From NCBI GenBank assembly GCA_006386115.1, contig VFIW01000133.1, positions 45,583 through 109,582 on the forward strand: 64,000 nt of DNA. The letters run 5' to 3'. This stretch comes from Globisporangium splendens (Eukaryota; Oomycota; Peronosporomycetes; Pythiales; Pythiaceae). Shown one piece after another: positions 19,271-30,400 of this stretch. Below the pieces are notes generated by a model. The model ran no database searches. It was not told the origin of the DNA and was given only the letters and a program-made list of their open reading frames with translations. The number at the start of each line of letters is the position of its first letter. Within the stretch, counting starts at the first letter, position 1. The position numbers and the translations under genes are program-made.

Positions 19271-20170
19271 CAAGTCAAAGTGGTTAGGCTCTCCGACGTG
19301 AACCATGACGAGCTAATTTGGCTCGGGGTTTCTATATTAACGTAACCATGACGAGCCCAGCTTGTTTTGGGAAAAATGATGAGCAAATTTGACTGGGCTT
19401 TTCTATATTAACTTAACCATCGATATCTTCGGGGTTTCTCTTGAAATCTTTCAATTAGGTCTAAATATATACATGGTTAGGGTGGACCACATTGATTTGT
19501 CTGTCAGTTTGTATAGTATACTCAATGTGAGTCAAAGACGAATGTGCTTGCAGCGCAGGCTGCAGGGAGCTAATTTGTATGAAACTTTGTATACCTGCCT
19601 ACTTTTGTATCGCGAACACGACTGTGGGACTTTCAGACCTGTCTATGCACAGTGTACCACTCTATTTGAGGTCAGGCAAAAAGTGCTCGAAACCTCATGA
19701 AAACTTCCACTTGTATGTATTTTTGTATGGTCAATGCGATGCAAGTATCACATTTGACGGGGGACGCACGGCTATGCGACAAATATTGATTTACACAGGT
19801 GAGAGTGTGATTGGCACAATACAAAGCGAATATAAAAGCAAATTGTATGAGATTTTGTATACCTATGTAACTTTATGTGGGCAACACGACAGTGGTACCT
19901 ACTGACTCTTTTATGTACACTGTGCCACTGTTGTTGGCACACCAAGACATTCACTCGCATTGCACGCAATACAACGTGATATTGTCTGAAAACTTGGACT
20001 TTGTATGATGTTTGTATGGGGAATCGGAAACAAGTATCAGATTTGACGGTACGTACGTGTATGCGCTAAATATCGTTGTTCAACGGGTTGAGTGGAAATG
20101 TAAAGATCCAAATTGGAGCTTCATACAGTAAAACTTTGTATACCAACTCACCCACATCTGGTGTCCTGAA
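19271..20170. repeat. second diverged ~280-290 bp tandem repeat (R2), about two and a half units
   Basis: Shared landmarks: ACTTTGTATACC (19,587; variant 19,853; 20,143), ATGCACAGTGTACCACT versus GTACACTGTGCCACT (19,644 and 19,914), GTATCACATTTGACGG versus GTATCAGATTTGACGG (19,745 and 20,034), and GCGACAAATATTG versus GCGCTAAATATCG. TTTGTATG strings are frequent. No coding potential recognised. Confidence 0.6.
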
Positions 20171-20284
20171 TAGGTGTACATATTGATTGTTTATGAGCCC
20201 CATCCAGCATTCTCGGACGTTATAGAGCGTGTTTCAAATATTGGTGTTCGGATTTGAATTGGGATGCAGCTTGTGGGTACATTT

Positions 20285-20680
20285 CAGAGCTACGAAGAAG
20301 TGAAGGCGGGGACAAGAAAATTAAAAAAAGAGTAAAGGAGAGGAGGTATGTATCCATAAAGAAAGTGCGAGGAGAATGTTGCGAATAAATAGAGAAGAGG
20401 CACAGGGAGAGGTGAAGAAAAAGCGATGGTGTAATCAGAATGGGAAAAAAGAAAGAGAAGGGGGAAGCGAAGAGAGAGAGGGGGAGGGCAAAGAATGAGA
20501 GGAGAGAGAGAGGGGAGAGAATGAGAGGGAAGAGAGAAGAGAGAAAGGGCGAGGGAATTGAGAAAGAGGAGAGAGAGGGGGAGGGAATTGAGAGAGAAAG
20601 AGAGAAGAGAGAGAGAGGGGGAGGAGGAGGGAATTGAGAAAGAGAAGAGAGAGGGGGAGGGAAAAAGTGGGTATATTGGC
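20285..20680 (+). repeat. polypurine (GA-rich) tract
   Basis: Roughly 400 bp almost wholly A and G on the + strand, densest at 20,430-20,665 with GAGAGAGGGGG motifs. Open frames on either strand here are low-complexity artefacts. Such mirror-like purine tracts can form triplex (H-DNA) structures. Confidence 0.9.
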
Positions 20681-20866
20681 ATGAGAAAAATGGAGAAGCA
20701 AATGAGAAATGATATATATATGAGAGATGCAATGTCAGAGATAATGGATGAGTGTTTCAACGCATGAAACAGCACTTGTGACAGCTCGCTGTCATCGCGC
20801 ACGTTTGATCTTCAATGATGCGCGCACTTGGACATATCCTCACTCCCTGTCTTCAGAGGAAGGATC

Positions 20867-22563
20867 ATGAAAGTTTGCGTCCGATCATGGAACTCACTTT
20901 TGGATTTCCTGTCCACCACCAAGCAAGCCACCAAGCAAGCCACCAAGCAAGCCACCAAACAAGCCACCAAGCAAGTCGCCAAGCAAGCCGCCGCCAAGCC
21001 AGCATCGCTACGTTCCAAGATGCCCGACGTACCGTGCTTCTACGCTCCGATCTGCATGAAGACGTACTCGACGCGGCAGAAGATGAATCACCACCGAGCA
21101 TCAGCCCACGCTGGTCTACCCGATCTCTTCTGCCCTGAGTGTGAGCCGCTGCGCACATTCAAGACGACCAAGTTGCTCCAGAGCCACCTGCACAATCACG
21201 ATGCGAGATCTTGCGAGCACTGCGGCAAGGAAATATCCCGAACCAACTGGTCGCGCCATGCCAAGTCCTGTGCGCCTGGAGCTGAGGCAACGCCGCTCGA
21301 AGAAGCGGGCCTCGGTGACGAAGACGAGGAGAAGAGCGAAGAAGTTGTTGTCGAGCTTGAGCCGTTGTTCCGCCCACCACCGACCGGCATCCATCGCCAC
21401 AAGAATCTTGCGCCATCTCATGCAGAGCTCATGAAACACTTTCCGGACTTTGTTGCGTGGGTCATGTCGGACACATCGCTTGGAAAGCACAAGAGCATTC
21501 GTCGCCCTGAATCTTTCCTGCCGAAGTTTCGAACTGCGCTCGGGAAGCTCGCCGACTTCCACAACCTCGACAACGTCACCCTCATGAAGCGACTGAAGCG
21601 TCCAAGCTCGTGCCAGGTGATCTTCCACGTCCCTCGGCTGAACGTGTTCACAATGAGGGTTGGGCTGGACGTGAATAAAAAGCCGCTGAACGAGTCGACG
21701 GTGTACAACTACCTGCGCACTTTGGTGGTCTTCCTGAACTGGCGTGTCGACGTTCTCCTGCAAGTCAGCCTCAAGGAAAGCCGCGACATGCTTCAGGGAT
21801 TGTGCTTCAGTGTCTCCAAGCGCCGAGTGACTGACCGCGACCCTCAAGCCAAGGCAGATCGCCTCCTTGAGCTACCAAGTTACTCCGACATTCTCGTGTT
21901 TGTCGACAACGACTTGAAGAACCGCATGGACGAAGCGCGTGGTGACTTTGAAGAGAGTGGCGAGCCAACTTGGAGACGTACATAGCGTTCCGGAACTACT
22001 TTCTGGTTGTGCTGTTGTTCAGTATCCCTCCGCAGCGTCTCCAAGTCTTCAACATGATCAAGCGCGAAGAGATCAAGATTGTGAACGGCTTCGTGGTGAT
22101 GACTGTGAAGCGGCACAAGACGTACCACTTTTATGGCCCCGTTGTGGTGGTGCTTCCACCTCGCTTCACGTCGGACTTTGAAGTTTACCTCCAACATCGT
22201 GATAACTTGGCTCGGAGTGGTTGCTCCAGCCTGTTCATCGATCGACGTGGTGAGCAAGAGCCGTATTTGACGAAGCGGTTCCAGAAGCTCGTGTACATGA
22301 AGTTCGGCAAAGTCGTGTCAATCCGCGATTGCAGATCCATCTACGTCACGAAGGCGTCGAAGGAGCTGAACATGCAGCAACTGTACAGCCTCTCTCGCCA
22401 AATGTATCACAGTTTCCAGACCCAGCAAACGATCTATTGCGCGGATGACTCGGTTCAGAGAGCGATGGAGAGCGTGCGAATCAGTGAGCGAGTGTCTACA
22501 TACATTCCGGAGGCGATACACGTTCATCGCCGTAATTGGGGCATCGACGGTACCACGAATTAG
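20867..22563 (+). pseudogene. Crypton-type tyrosine recombinase with N-terminal C2H2 fingers, frameshifted
   Basis: The first frame (ATG 20,867 to TAG 21,985) has a KQAT repeat segment, then three Cys/His fingers (CFYAPICMKTY...HHRASAH, CPECEPLRTF...HLHNH, CEHCGKEI...RHAKSC), then an N-terminal core-binding-like helical region. The second frame (21,970-22,563) carries the catalytic part: PPQRLQVFNMIKREE (first Arg), KRHKTYHFYGPVVVVL (Lys/His strand), and RQMYHSFQTQQTIYCAD with His and the Tyr nucleophile. This R-K-H-x-Y layout with YGP and H-S-x-x-T-Q matches Crypton recombinases known from oomycetes and fungi. The two frames overlap by 16 nt, so one indel near 21,955-21,972 breaks an otherwise intact gene. 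Cryptons lack terminal inverted repeats, and none are seen. Confidence 0.7.
20914..20990 (+). repeat. 12 bp minisatellite in the Crypton ORF
   Basis: About six units of CCACCAAGCAAG encode the A-T-K-Q repeat near the N-terminus. Length is a multiple of three, so unit gain or loss keeps frame. Confidence 0.85.
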
Positions 22564-23146
22564 CCACGATTGCCTTCATCGCGGGTATCGTCAAACCTTC
22601 ATCACCAAAAATATGTTGATTAGAGTATTCTGAATGGTGATAGGTTATAAACAAAGTCCGAATTAGTCTCTATTCTCAACAAATGGCGAATAACTATTAT
22701 CCTTATTATGCTGTGGGTGTGTGGTGTGTCCTCTTGCTGATTCTTCTTCTTGACCCTGGCGCTGCTCCGCGGGTTCTTTCCAAAGTCTTGAATGAGAGCC
22801 ACACTGGCGCGCCGCACGTGCCTCAAACTCCAATCCGCCACCACAATCAACACCAAGCACCCCTCCGAACAAACCAAGATGGCAGAGCAGTGCTGCTGAC
22901 GAGCGCCGCTGCCCGCGCATGGCCAAGCGCGCCAATCCACTCGTGCGCATTCTAGGGCGTGGGCGTTGAGGCGGACCCGCGTGTGTGCCCACGCGCACGG
23001 CAGCAGGACCGCGTCATTGGGCGTGTCGGGGCCATCGCGACCGCCGTCGCTGGCGGCGCGGACGTCGTCCACAGTCTGCTCGTGACAACGAGGTGAGCGT
23101 CAACAAGTAGTAGCAGCAGCAGAGCGGGCGCGACGATGCGAAGCGC
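22564..23146. other. no recognisable gene
   Basis: Downstream flank of the Crypton ORF. The frames are short and Arg/Ala-rich from GC content; no domain seen. Confidence 0.45.
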
Positions 23147-23416
23147 GTGAAGAAGCTCGACTCGACGGGCGTGAACGAGCAGGAGCAGGCGTGGCGCAAC
23201 CGCGAGAACCCGCGCGTGCACAAGGTGTTCGCGACCATCATGCAGATTCAGCGCCTGTGGGTGAGCGTGGACTGCTACGGCGTCGTGCGTCTTGTCGGGC
23301 TGCGCCGCCTCGAGATCAGCGAGCAGGAGTACGTGGCGCAGATCCTCGGTGATTGGCAGAATTGGGACTTCTGTCTGGTCTACAACCCCACGTCCGCGGC
23401 AGGGACGCTCATGTGA
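23147..23416 (+). pseudogene. C-terminal fragment of an unidentified protein
   Basis: An 89-codon open frame ending at TGA, with natural-looking composition: NPRVHKVFATIMQIQRLW, RLEISEQEYVAQILGDWQNW and CLVYNPTSAAGTLM. It begins at a GTG and the upstream sequence is closed in this frame, so it is probably the end of a decayed gene or one exon. I recognise no family. Confidence 0.35.
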
Positions 23417-24654
23417 TACTGTCAGTAGTGTAGACGAGTGTGGACTTATTGCTACGCGTGCAGGTGTTCACCCTGCTTGTGTGCTGTCGCGAAGCGAGTG
23501 GCGACTTCTACTGCGAGCTTGGGTTAGGAAGCTCATCTCGAATTCATCCGACTCAGTCACAGCCTGATCCAGCCTTCCTCAGTTTCCCCCCTGTCACCAT
23601 TGTACGTGACCGCTCTTTGGTGGAGAAAAAGAATTCTAATTCAGAGTCAAGGGTGACATTAGTGATGCCGTTAAATTATGTCGCGCGTATGCTACTATGT
23701 GTTCATATTAAACCGATAATTCTCAAATTGATCTTCTGGTTCAAGGACGATGTTGGAGACGGCGAATGTGTGATATTGGGTGAGACGGATGTTACAGGAC
23801 GTGGATGACACTTGTTTCTCGGACATTCGAGACAATTAGTGATCGCATCGCTACAGATCAACAATAGAACACAACTTATCTGGTAGCCCAAGTTGGCAAC
23901 TGCGCTTATCATTTCTGGCAAGGATACTGCACTTTGGTACACTTGGGTCTGCTGGTGAATTCACTGGCTTTGAGCGGCTGACTCATTTTCGCTACTAGTC
24001 ATATCTGATGGCTGTTGTACCAACTGTAAATCTCGATTTCAATCATTAATTCTTGCTATTGCTCGCACCATCACCCTTCACGGACAACGAATGAGTTCTG
24101 TGATGATCCAGCACACATTTATTCTTTATACGATCTAATCCACACTTATGAGAGACGATTATATATCAACACCACAAGGTAGTTCGACCATCCATGTTGG
24201 AAGTGCTGACTGCGATCATCACTTAGGTACTTCGAATGGTTCTTTGGCAATGTGTTGATTGGAAGCTTGGTGCTTTCTTGGTTCTGCATCTCACTGGTAG
24301 GAGCTCGGATCTGCACGCCACACGCGACTCGTGGCGCAGTGTCCTCCGTCTCCCTTCGGTTTTAATACTCATTTAAAAGAATAACATCAAACAGCCGAAA
24401 CATCAATATCTGACACACTCCCCCCTTCCTAAATGAATATCCTTTCATAACCGACTGCGATGTGGTTTCTTGGACAGTTCCGCCAATGGAAGAGCCTTCT
24501 CTGTCAAGATTTTTTTGTGAGTTGCGAATGCGATCTGTTTGTACTCGCTGACCTTGCACCATAAACAGATTTTGTCCTGTGGTCAGAATTGCAAGAACGA
24601 AACAAACAGCATAGAAGTCCACGGGGGGCGACAGCACCTCGTTCGTCCGCGCGA
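23417..24654. other. no recognisable gene
   Basis: AT-richer stretch with only short frames. No repeats, RNA genes or domains seen on either strand. Confidence 0.45.
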
Positions 24655-24845
24655 GGACGAAAGCATACGTACAAGTTGGCAAAGCACAAATTGCTGCTCA
24701 GAATCGTGAAGTCAAGGATGCAGAGCAAGCGGCTGATGCAGCGTCGACACCTACCAAGAAGAAGAAGGAGAGCAAGGGCAAGAAGTCAAACTCAAAGAAG
24801 CGTACAGTGTCTCCACAACTACATAAAGTCTGTGCAGAGATCTGA
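24655..24845 (+). pseudogene. Lys-rich protein fragment
   Basis: The frame reads AYVQVGKAQIAAQNREVKD, then a run of TPTKKKKESKGKKSNSKK before TGA at 24,843. It has a helix-like start and a basic tail resembling a nuclear or ribosome-associated C-terminus. No family assigned; upstream continuity is lost at a TAG just before the segment. Confidence 0.3.
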
Positions 24846-25856
24846 TCTCATTCATTGCTCTGACATTCGTCACCATACCCATCCAGGCCTTCATCACTCT
24901 GTCCAACTCAACCTAAAGCGAGTGTGCGCGGGTGCTGAGTGAGAGCAATGGGTGTGCACGATACTCCTCCTCTTCAACGTGCGGCCGAATATTCCTCTCT
25001 CAATGCGGAGGTGGATACATCTCACATTCATGTGTCTCTGAGTTGACCAAGTTGTTTTGTTGATGTGGATGATGAATGCATGTGTGGACTAAGTGTTTAA
25101 TAATATACAGACCAAGTACAGGCATCCAGTCGCATACCAATCGGTCTCGCTCATGACCTTGATGAGCACGAGCTTGGTGCTGGTCGCGTGCGCGAACGCC
25201 GCGCCGAGTCCGATCATCACGAGCATCGAGGAAGCGCACCGAGCGCAGACTCATATCCACGATCGTGCGGCGGTTCGTCTTGAACACGTCCGAGCTCTCG
25301 GCCGTATCCTGCAGCGGTGGCGTCGTGTGGACCAACATGACGTCGTTCCACAACGACGTGAACGCCGAGCTCTCGAACTATTACGCGCTCGTTGGCACGC
25401 TCATGTTTATCTGCAGCAGAAAGTGTTTGAAGTGCACATGGAGACGTTCATCCTCCCGACGCTGCACACGTACCGCACAACTGCTCGCTCTTTTCAGGAG
25501 ACCAACCGCAGCGCGTGTACCCGAAAATTAAGGAGAATGCGATCTTCTGGGGGGCTCAAGGCGGTCTTAATCTTCATGAACGTCGGCTTTGCGAGTTTCT
25601 ACGTCGGTCGAGTGCGCGCCGCGACGCCCTGCAGCCTTGGAGATGCTGGAGTCACTCACACGAGAGTCGTCAAGATCGCCATGACCAGCACCATCGACGA
25701 GGCGCCACAGGACACGATGGACAGGATTCCGCTCTCAATCAGCTCAATGTTAGCACAATCGTGCTGAGCAAACTCGAGAACGCGAACAGCATAACAATGA
25801 AGAAACCATTGCGGCACCATGTGGTTCTCTTGGCGCGCTGGCGCACGAGTTGCACG
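24846..25856. other. degenerate GC-rich gene debris
   Basis: Several frames on both strands switch in and out of protein-like sequence: for example + strand FHNDVNAELSNYYALVG near 25,350, and - strand NIELIESGILSIVSCGASS near 25,740. This suggests an eroded membrane-protein gene with many indels, but I cannot assign it. The long + frame at 25,093-25,767 is not convincing as one protein. Confidence 0.3.
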
Positions 25857-26537
25857 TCATTCTGCCAAGGAGCAGCACGACATCACCAATTTTACTACGG
25901 CGACATCGTTGATCGAGACCGCCACGTCGTCGCCCCGCGTACCGTCGCCGTCCGATGAAGAGCTGCAGCTGAAGACGCGGGTTGTGGAGCTCATCTTGCT
26001 CTCGATGGCATCGCGTCTGACCACAAGCGCGTCAGCAGCAGACTGGATTATCGGTGAGGACGACGTCACCACCGCAGCGTCGAACTTGGCGCCATCGATT
26101 TTCGCGGTCTTGATAAGATCAGAGTCTTTTAGGGTGCTCACTGCCTCCACTTGAACAGAGAGCGCGCGTGGCTGCAAAGTCCACGCTCGCGAGACGACGC
26201 TCTCGGCTTCGCTCAGCGCTTTGGTCACCCAGCTCATGCCACTGACGTCAAACAGCACATTGCGCGGTAACGACGCCTGAACGCTCTGCGACGCGTAAAG
26301 CTTGGCACCAGCACCGCGCACCACCTGGGTCAAGTCAGCGTCCGACATTTGGTTCGTGGTATTGACAGCCACCGTCGCGCGCTCGAGCGTAAAGTCCACT
26401 GCAGCGGTGTTGACGCCCGCTGTGGTTACCAGCGCGGCTTCCTCTTTGTTGGAGCGGTTCTTCGCGCAGCTCATGCCGCTGATACCCAGGAGAACAGTCT
26501 GTGGCCCACGCGCTGGCGTCGCCAAAGACGCAGACAA
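25857..26537 (-). pseudogene. copper-transporting P-type ATPase N-terminal fragment (HMA domains)
   Basis: Two or three heavy-metal-associated modules are visible. One has LLGISGMSCAKNRSNKEEAA followed by VNTAAVDFTLERATVAV, a GMxC...C metal site with its second Cys lost (AKNRS where AxxC is usual). A second has LFDVSGMSWVTKALSEAES with both Cys lost. The HMA fold and spacing are those of Cu+-ATPases (ATP7/CopA-like). The transmembrane, actuator and phosphorylation domains are absent. Loss of the metal ligands and the truncated context show this is non-functional. It lies directly against an eIF4A fragment in the same orientation. Confidence 0.65.
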
Positions 26538-26539
26538 CT

Positions 26540-27045
26540 TTGCGCAGGCTGCGGCGCCGAATCATGTCGAAAATCCGCCCGGTGCGCCCGAGACCACCTG
26601 TACGCTGTGGTCCAGGCTCCAAATGCCCTCGCCTGTCGACATGCCGCCGATGCACGCATGGTACTGCACGCCTGGTACTGCACTTCATGAAATCGCCAAG
26701 CGCCAGCAGCACTTTCTGCGTCTGCTCTGCCTGCTTGCGCGTGGGCGAGATCATCAGCGAATGAGTCTCGTTGCTCGACGTGTTCAGAGTCTGCAGAACC
26801 GAGATGGAAAACACTGTGGTCTTGCCTGTGCCGAACTGCGACTGCGTCATCAAATCGCGATCCTGCGCGGCAGGCGTGATCGTGCGCTGCTAGATTGCTG
26901 ACAGCTTCTCAAAGCCTGACATGAAGTAATAAACCACAGCTTTCATTAGCCCAGACGCACGCAAATAGTATAATATATATATGAGCAACCGCACGGCTTA
27001 CCACAGGAGTAGATGCTGCGCACCAGGTCTTCCTTGGGCACCGTG
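26540..27045 (-). pseudogene. eIF4A-type DEAD-box RNA helicase fragment with an intron
   Basis: On the - strand a short exon ending PKEDLVRSIYSCG is followed by GTAAGC...TTCATGTCAG (about 26,925-27,003, GT-AG) and then GFEKLSAI, a TAG, and QRTITPAAQDRDL. Next come motif I (SQFGTGKTTVFSISVLQTL; SQSGTGKT in functional proteins), motif Ia-like SPTRKQAEQTQKVLLALGDF, and FDMIRRRSLRK. The order and sequence match the start of the helicase core of eIF4A/eIF4A-III. The kept intron means this is a DNA-level copy, not a processed pseudogene. Internal stops, frame slips and loss of everything after motif Ib make it non-functional. Confidence 0.7.
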
Positions 27046-27431
27046 GCAAGTCAAGTCGGTCGGGGAGCGAAGTGGGCCAACCTCACTTTCCACCCTTCGT
27101 TCGCGTGCGGCTTGGACCTCAACCCAAGCCCTGCCGCGTCAACCGCATCCAACAGCCAACGCCGGTTCACTCCACTGTGGGTGAGACCGGTCTGAGAGGA
27201 TCCGGTCGGGGCGAGCGACGAGGGGAGTCACGACAAGCTGCACAAGAACGAAGGGTTGAAAGTTGCGCACTCAAGACGTCTCGCTCGATTGGCGTGAGTG
27301 TGAGGCGTCCAGCGATCGAACTTAAGCGGGCTGACAGTTTCTCTGGTCTTGGGCATGATTGGACAAACACGACTTGCATCGCTCTTTTACGTTCCGTACA
27401 AATGTCTTGAGTGCTGAGGAGTGCGTTTGCT
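27046..27431. other. no recognisable gene; flank of LINE-A copy 2
   Basis: Mixed-composition DNA ending in the 19 bp target duplication. It includes GTTTGCTTGAACGTCAAACAG, which is also found on the far side of the LINE. Confidence 0.4.
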
Positions 27432-27450
27432 TGAACGTCAAACAGTTATA
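27432..27450. repeat. target-site duplication, left, of LINE-A copy 2
   Basis: TGAACGTCAAACAGTTATA, 19 bp, identical to 41,546-41,564. It directly abuts the GAGAGA (CT on the coding strand) 3' terminus of the LINE. Confidence 0.92.
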
Positions 27451-27497
27451 GAGAGAGAGAGAAGGTAATTCTATTGAACTTATGGTCTACATACAGT

Positions 27498-30400
27498 TTA
27501 AGAATTCCTGAGTCTCATCAACACTGCTGACAGTGAGGTGTTTCTAAGTCTTGACGGTGTGGCACCGATATCATTGTCGAGTAGAGCTGCGACTTGGGAC
27601 ATAAGAACTTGATCATTTCCCCGCGATTCGTCGGTGAGTATCTTCGCACTCTTGGAGTTCATTGCCATGTTGGCGAGAAGATCGGCCATCTTGTTTTGTT
27701 CTCGTTTTGTGTGATTCCAGGAGGTCCATGCAAAGTTGGCGATGATTTGGTTTACCCGAACTGCTAGTGGCTGCAACTTGGTCTGGCGTATTGAGGAGAA
27801 CCCGTTCTGGGCTGCGATAATCATTTGGCTGTCTCCGAAGACTTCCAACTTGACTTCATAGTGCTGCAGGTAGTGTGCACTGTATGCCAGACCATCTTTC
27901 AGCGCGCTGTATTCGCACCAATTGTTCGTGACTTCTGGTCCCATGTACGCATAGCCGCATGCTTTGAGTTCCCATCGATTTCTGCGTTCATTCAGGAAGA
28001 TGAGTGCCCATCCGCTGCCTCCTGGACCTGGGTTGCCGCGTGCACCTCCATCGAAATACAAACGCGCCGTCCCCCATGTTTCTAGTTGGCGCGACAAGTC
28101 TTGTGTCTCCAGTACGCTGAGCAGTTGGCTCAGGCAAGTTGCATCGATCTTTTCTCCTTTGAGCGTTCTCATCCGATGAGCCACGGCCCGCACTTGCATC
28201 ACACACGCTGTCCACACTCGCTGGGTACTTTCTTCGATAGTGAGATGTTGTCGTTCATGCACTATTTCCACTCTCGTTCTCCACAACAATACTGGGATGC
28301 TTGATGTTACGATAAACCAAAGTTTCTGTAGTGCTGTCGAGTGTTCCGGAGTAATGAACCCGAAGCGCTTTTCCAATTCCCGGAGCAAAGATCGTTGACC
28401 TGGCGGTGCTGTGCGGCTAGCAATATGAGGCAAGAAGAGGTTGAGTGCTTGCTCCGTCAATGTTCGGCTCACTCATCGCCTGAGGTAGGCTGTCCACGCC
28501 GCTTGTGCTCGCTTGCAACTCCACACTATGTGTGAGATAGTTTCTTTTGTCTCCCCACATCCGGCATTGCTTGGGCACGCCGAAGACTCGATCCTTCCCG
28601 GATGGAAAAGGTTGAGCTGCATCGTAGAAATCCGGTATGTCGTCCACATCTGAAAAGGCGTAAGACATCCTCGTTGTTTCCATAGATCTGCTGGTAGTCG
28701 ATACTGCACATGGCTGTACCACTGGTCAGTTCTTGCGACTTCGTTGAGTTTGTCTGTAAGTCCTCCGAGACCTTGATACAACTTGCTGTGCAACCTTTGT
28801 GTTCGTGCTCGGTCAATTGTCTTCTGGATACTGTTTGGGGGAGTACGTTCATGCACCAGCCACGGACAGTGAGTCGTGAGCGGGTGCGGTTTGAATCTCC
28901 ACCCTGTAGTCTTTATTTCTTCTTCGATCATTGCCACGTCTTGTTGACAGATAGCACCCCCAGCCCAGTCGGTCACTGTCCAGAGAACTCCGTCTGCTTT
29001 CCGTTGCATTTGGATGTAGTCCGTGTGGCTCCTCTCCGATACTGGCACCGCGATGATGGTTCCCATGCCATTGCTGATCCACTTGTACTCTCGTTTTGTG
29101 TGTTTCCTGCTCCACGGCTCCTGCTGACTGATTAGCTGGTTGCCTACATCGATTTCTATCTCCGGTGAGCATAGAATGATGCTGGTTACGAGTTTTCGCA
29201 AGGTGGTCATTCGTTTGAACGTGAGAGTCGCCGTCATGGTTGGTATCCGCACGGAGAACACTCGCTCTTCTTCCCGTCTCGCGTTGAAGCTGGTCAAATT
29301 GCATTCCCTCAGGAAAGGAACCTTTTTGACTGTATACTGCTCGCCTTGACTGTCGATTACCCAGGGGTTGTCGTTCCACTGAAAGGATGGCCAGAAGGCT
29401 CGAGTCTCTTCTGATAGTTGATGAATCGTCTGCTCAGGTTTTCTCCCAAAGTACACACCTACACGTCCGTCTGATCTCCACTCGAGGTCCAGGGTCGGTA
29501 GCAAGGATTCCATCTGCCGCTTCAGATCGTCTTTCCACGCGGGATTGCGTCTCTCTGCCACCACCAGGTCTTCACAGAGATACTCCCACCCGAGTCTGTG
29601 AATATTGTTTGTCTGGTACAGCCTTGTCTGTGCTAGCTGGCTTCGCTCCTTTGGTGAAATTGCGCAACATCCCCGGTTTTGACTTTTGTCCCGATGCACC
29701 TGTTCATGCCAAGCTTCTGTATACTTGTCTCGCGCTCGCTGAAGCCACCGAGTTGTCCGCCGCATCGCTTGTCGCTTTATTGCAAGAGGTATTGAATAGA
29801 GACCTATGCCTCCTTCCTTGACCGGCAAGTAGAGCAGGGAAGGACTCACCTTGTGCCTCGTGCCGTCTGTGCCGAGTGTCGATTTCCACAAAAATTGCCT
29901 TTGTAGATTCACTAGCTGATCCACGACTTTCGCTGGGGGCTTGATGTAGCCGGCAGTGAACAGAATCGACGGCAGCAAGACCGAATTCAGTATAAGCACT
30001 CTCCCCACCACACTGTTGGAGACTTTGGTCGCGATAATCAATCTTGTTCGGAGCTTTTGCAGGCGGTCCTCCCAATTAGCTTGTGTGATGTTCCCGGTAC
30101 CTATTTGGATGCCAAGGTACCTCACCGTCTCTCCATGCTTCAGAATTGGAATGCCGCATCTTTGTTCTGGACTACTGCTGTGTTGAGACAGATGTAGCTG
30201 CTTTTCGTTGGTTGCACGTGCAGACCTGATTGCTGGCCGAACTCGGACAGCAGCTGCATCAGTCGAGGCAGCTGTTTCCCTTGTTTCAAAAAGACGGCGG
30301 AGTCATCGACGAAGGTCGAAATGAGATGGGGTTCTGCTCCGGATCTGGTCACGCGAATACCTTCCAGATGGGGGTCTTGCTGAACTGCTAGTGCGAGAAT

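Noticed and set aside
20220..20802. 170-codon - strand Ser/Pro/Leu/Phe-rich ORFs
   Set aside because: Products of reading the polypyrimidine strand of the GA tract; low complexity only.
25093..25767. 224-codon + strand ORF as a real gene
   Set aside because: Composition shifts abruptly along the frame, and protein-like stretches occur in other frames and on the other strand; better seen as gene debris.
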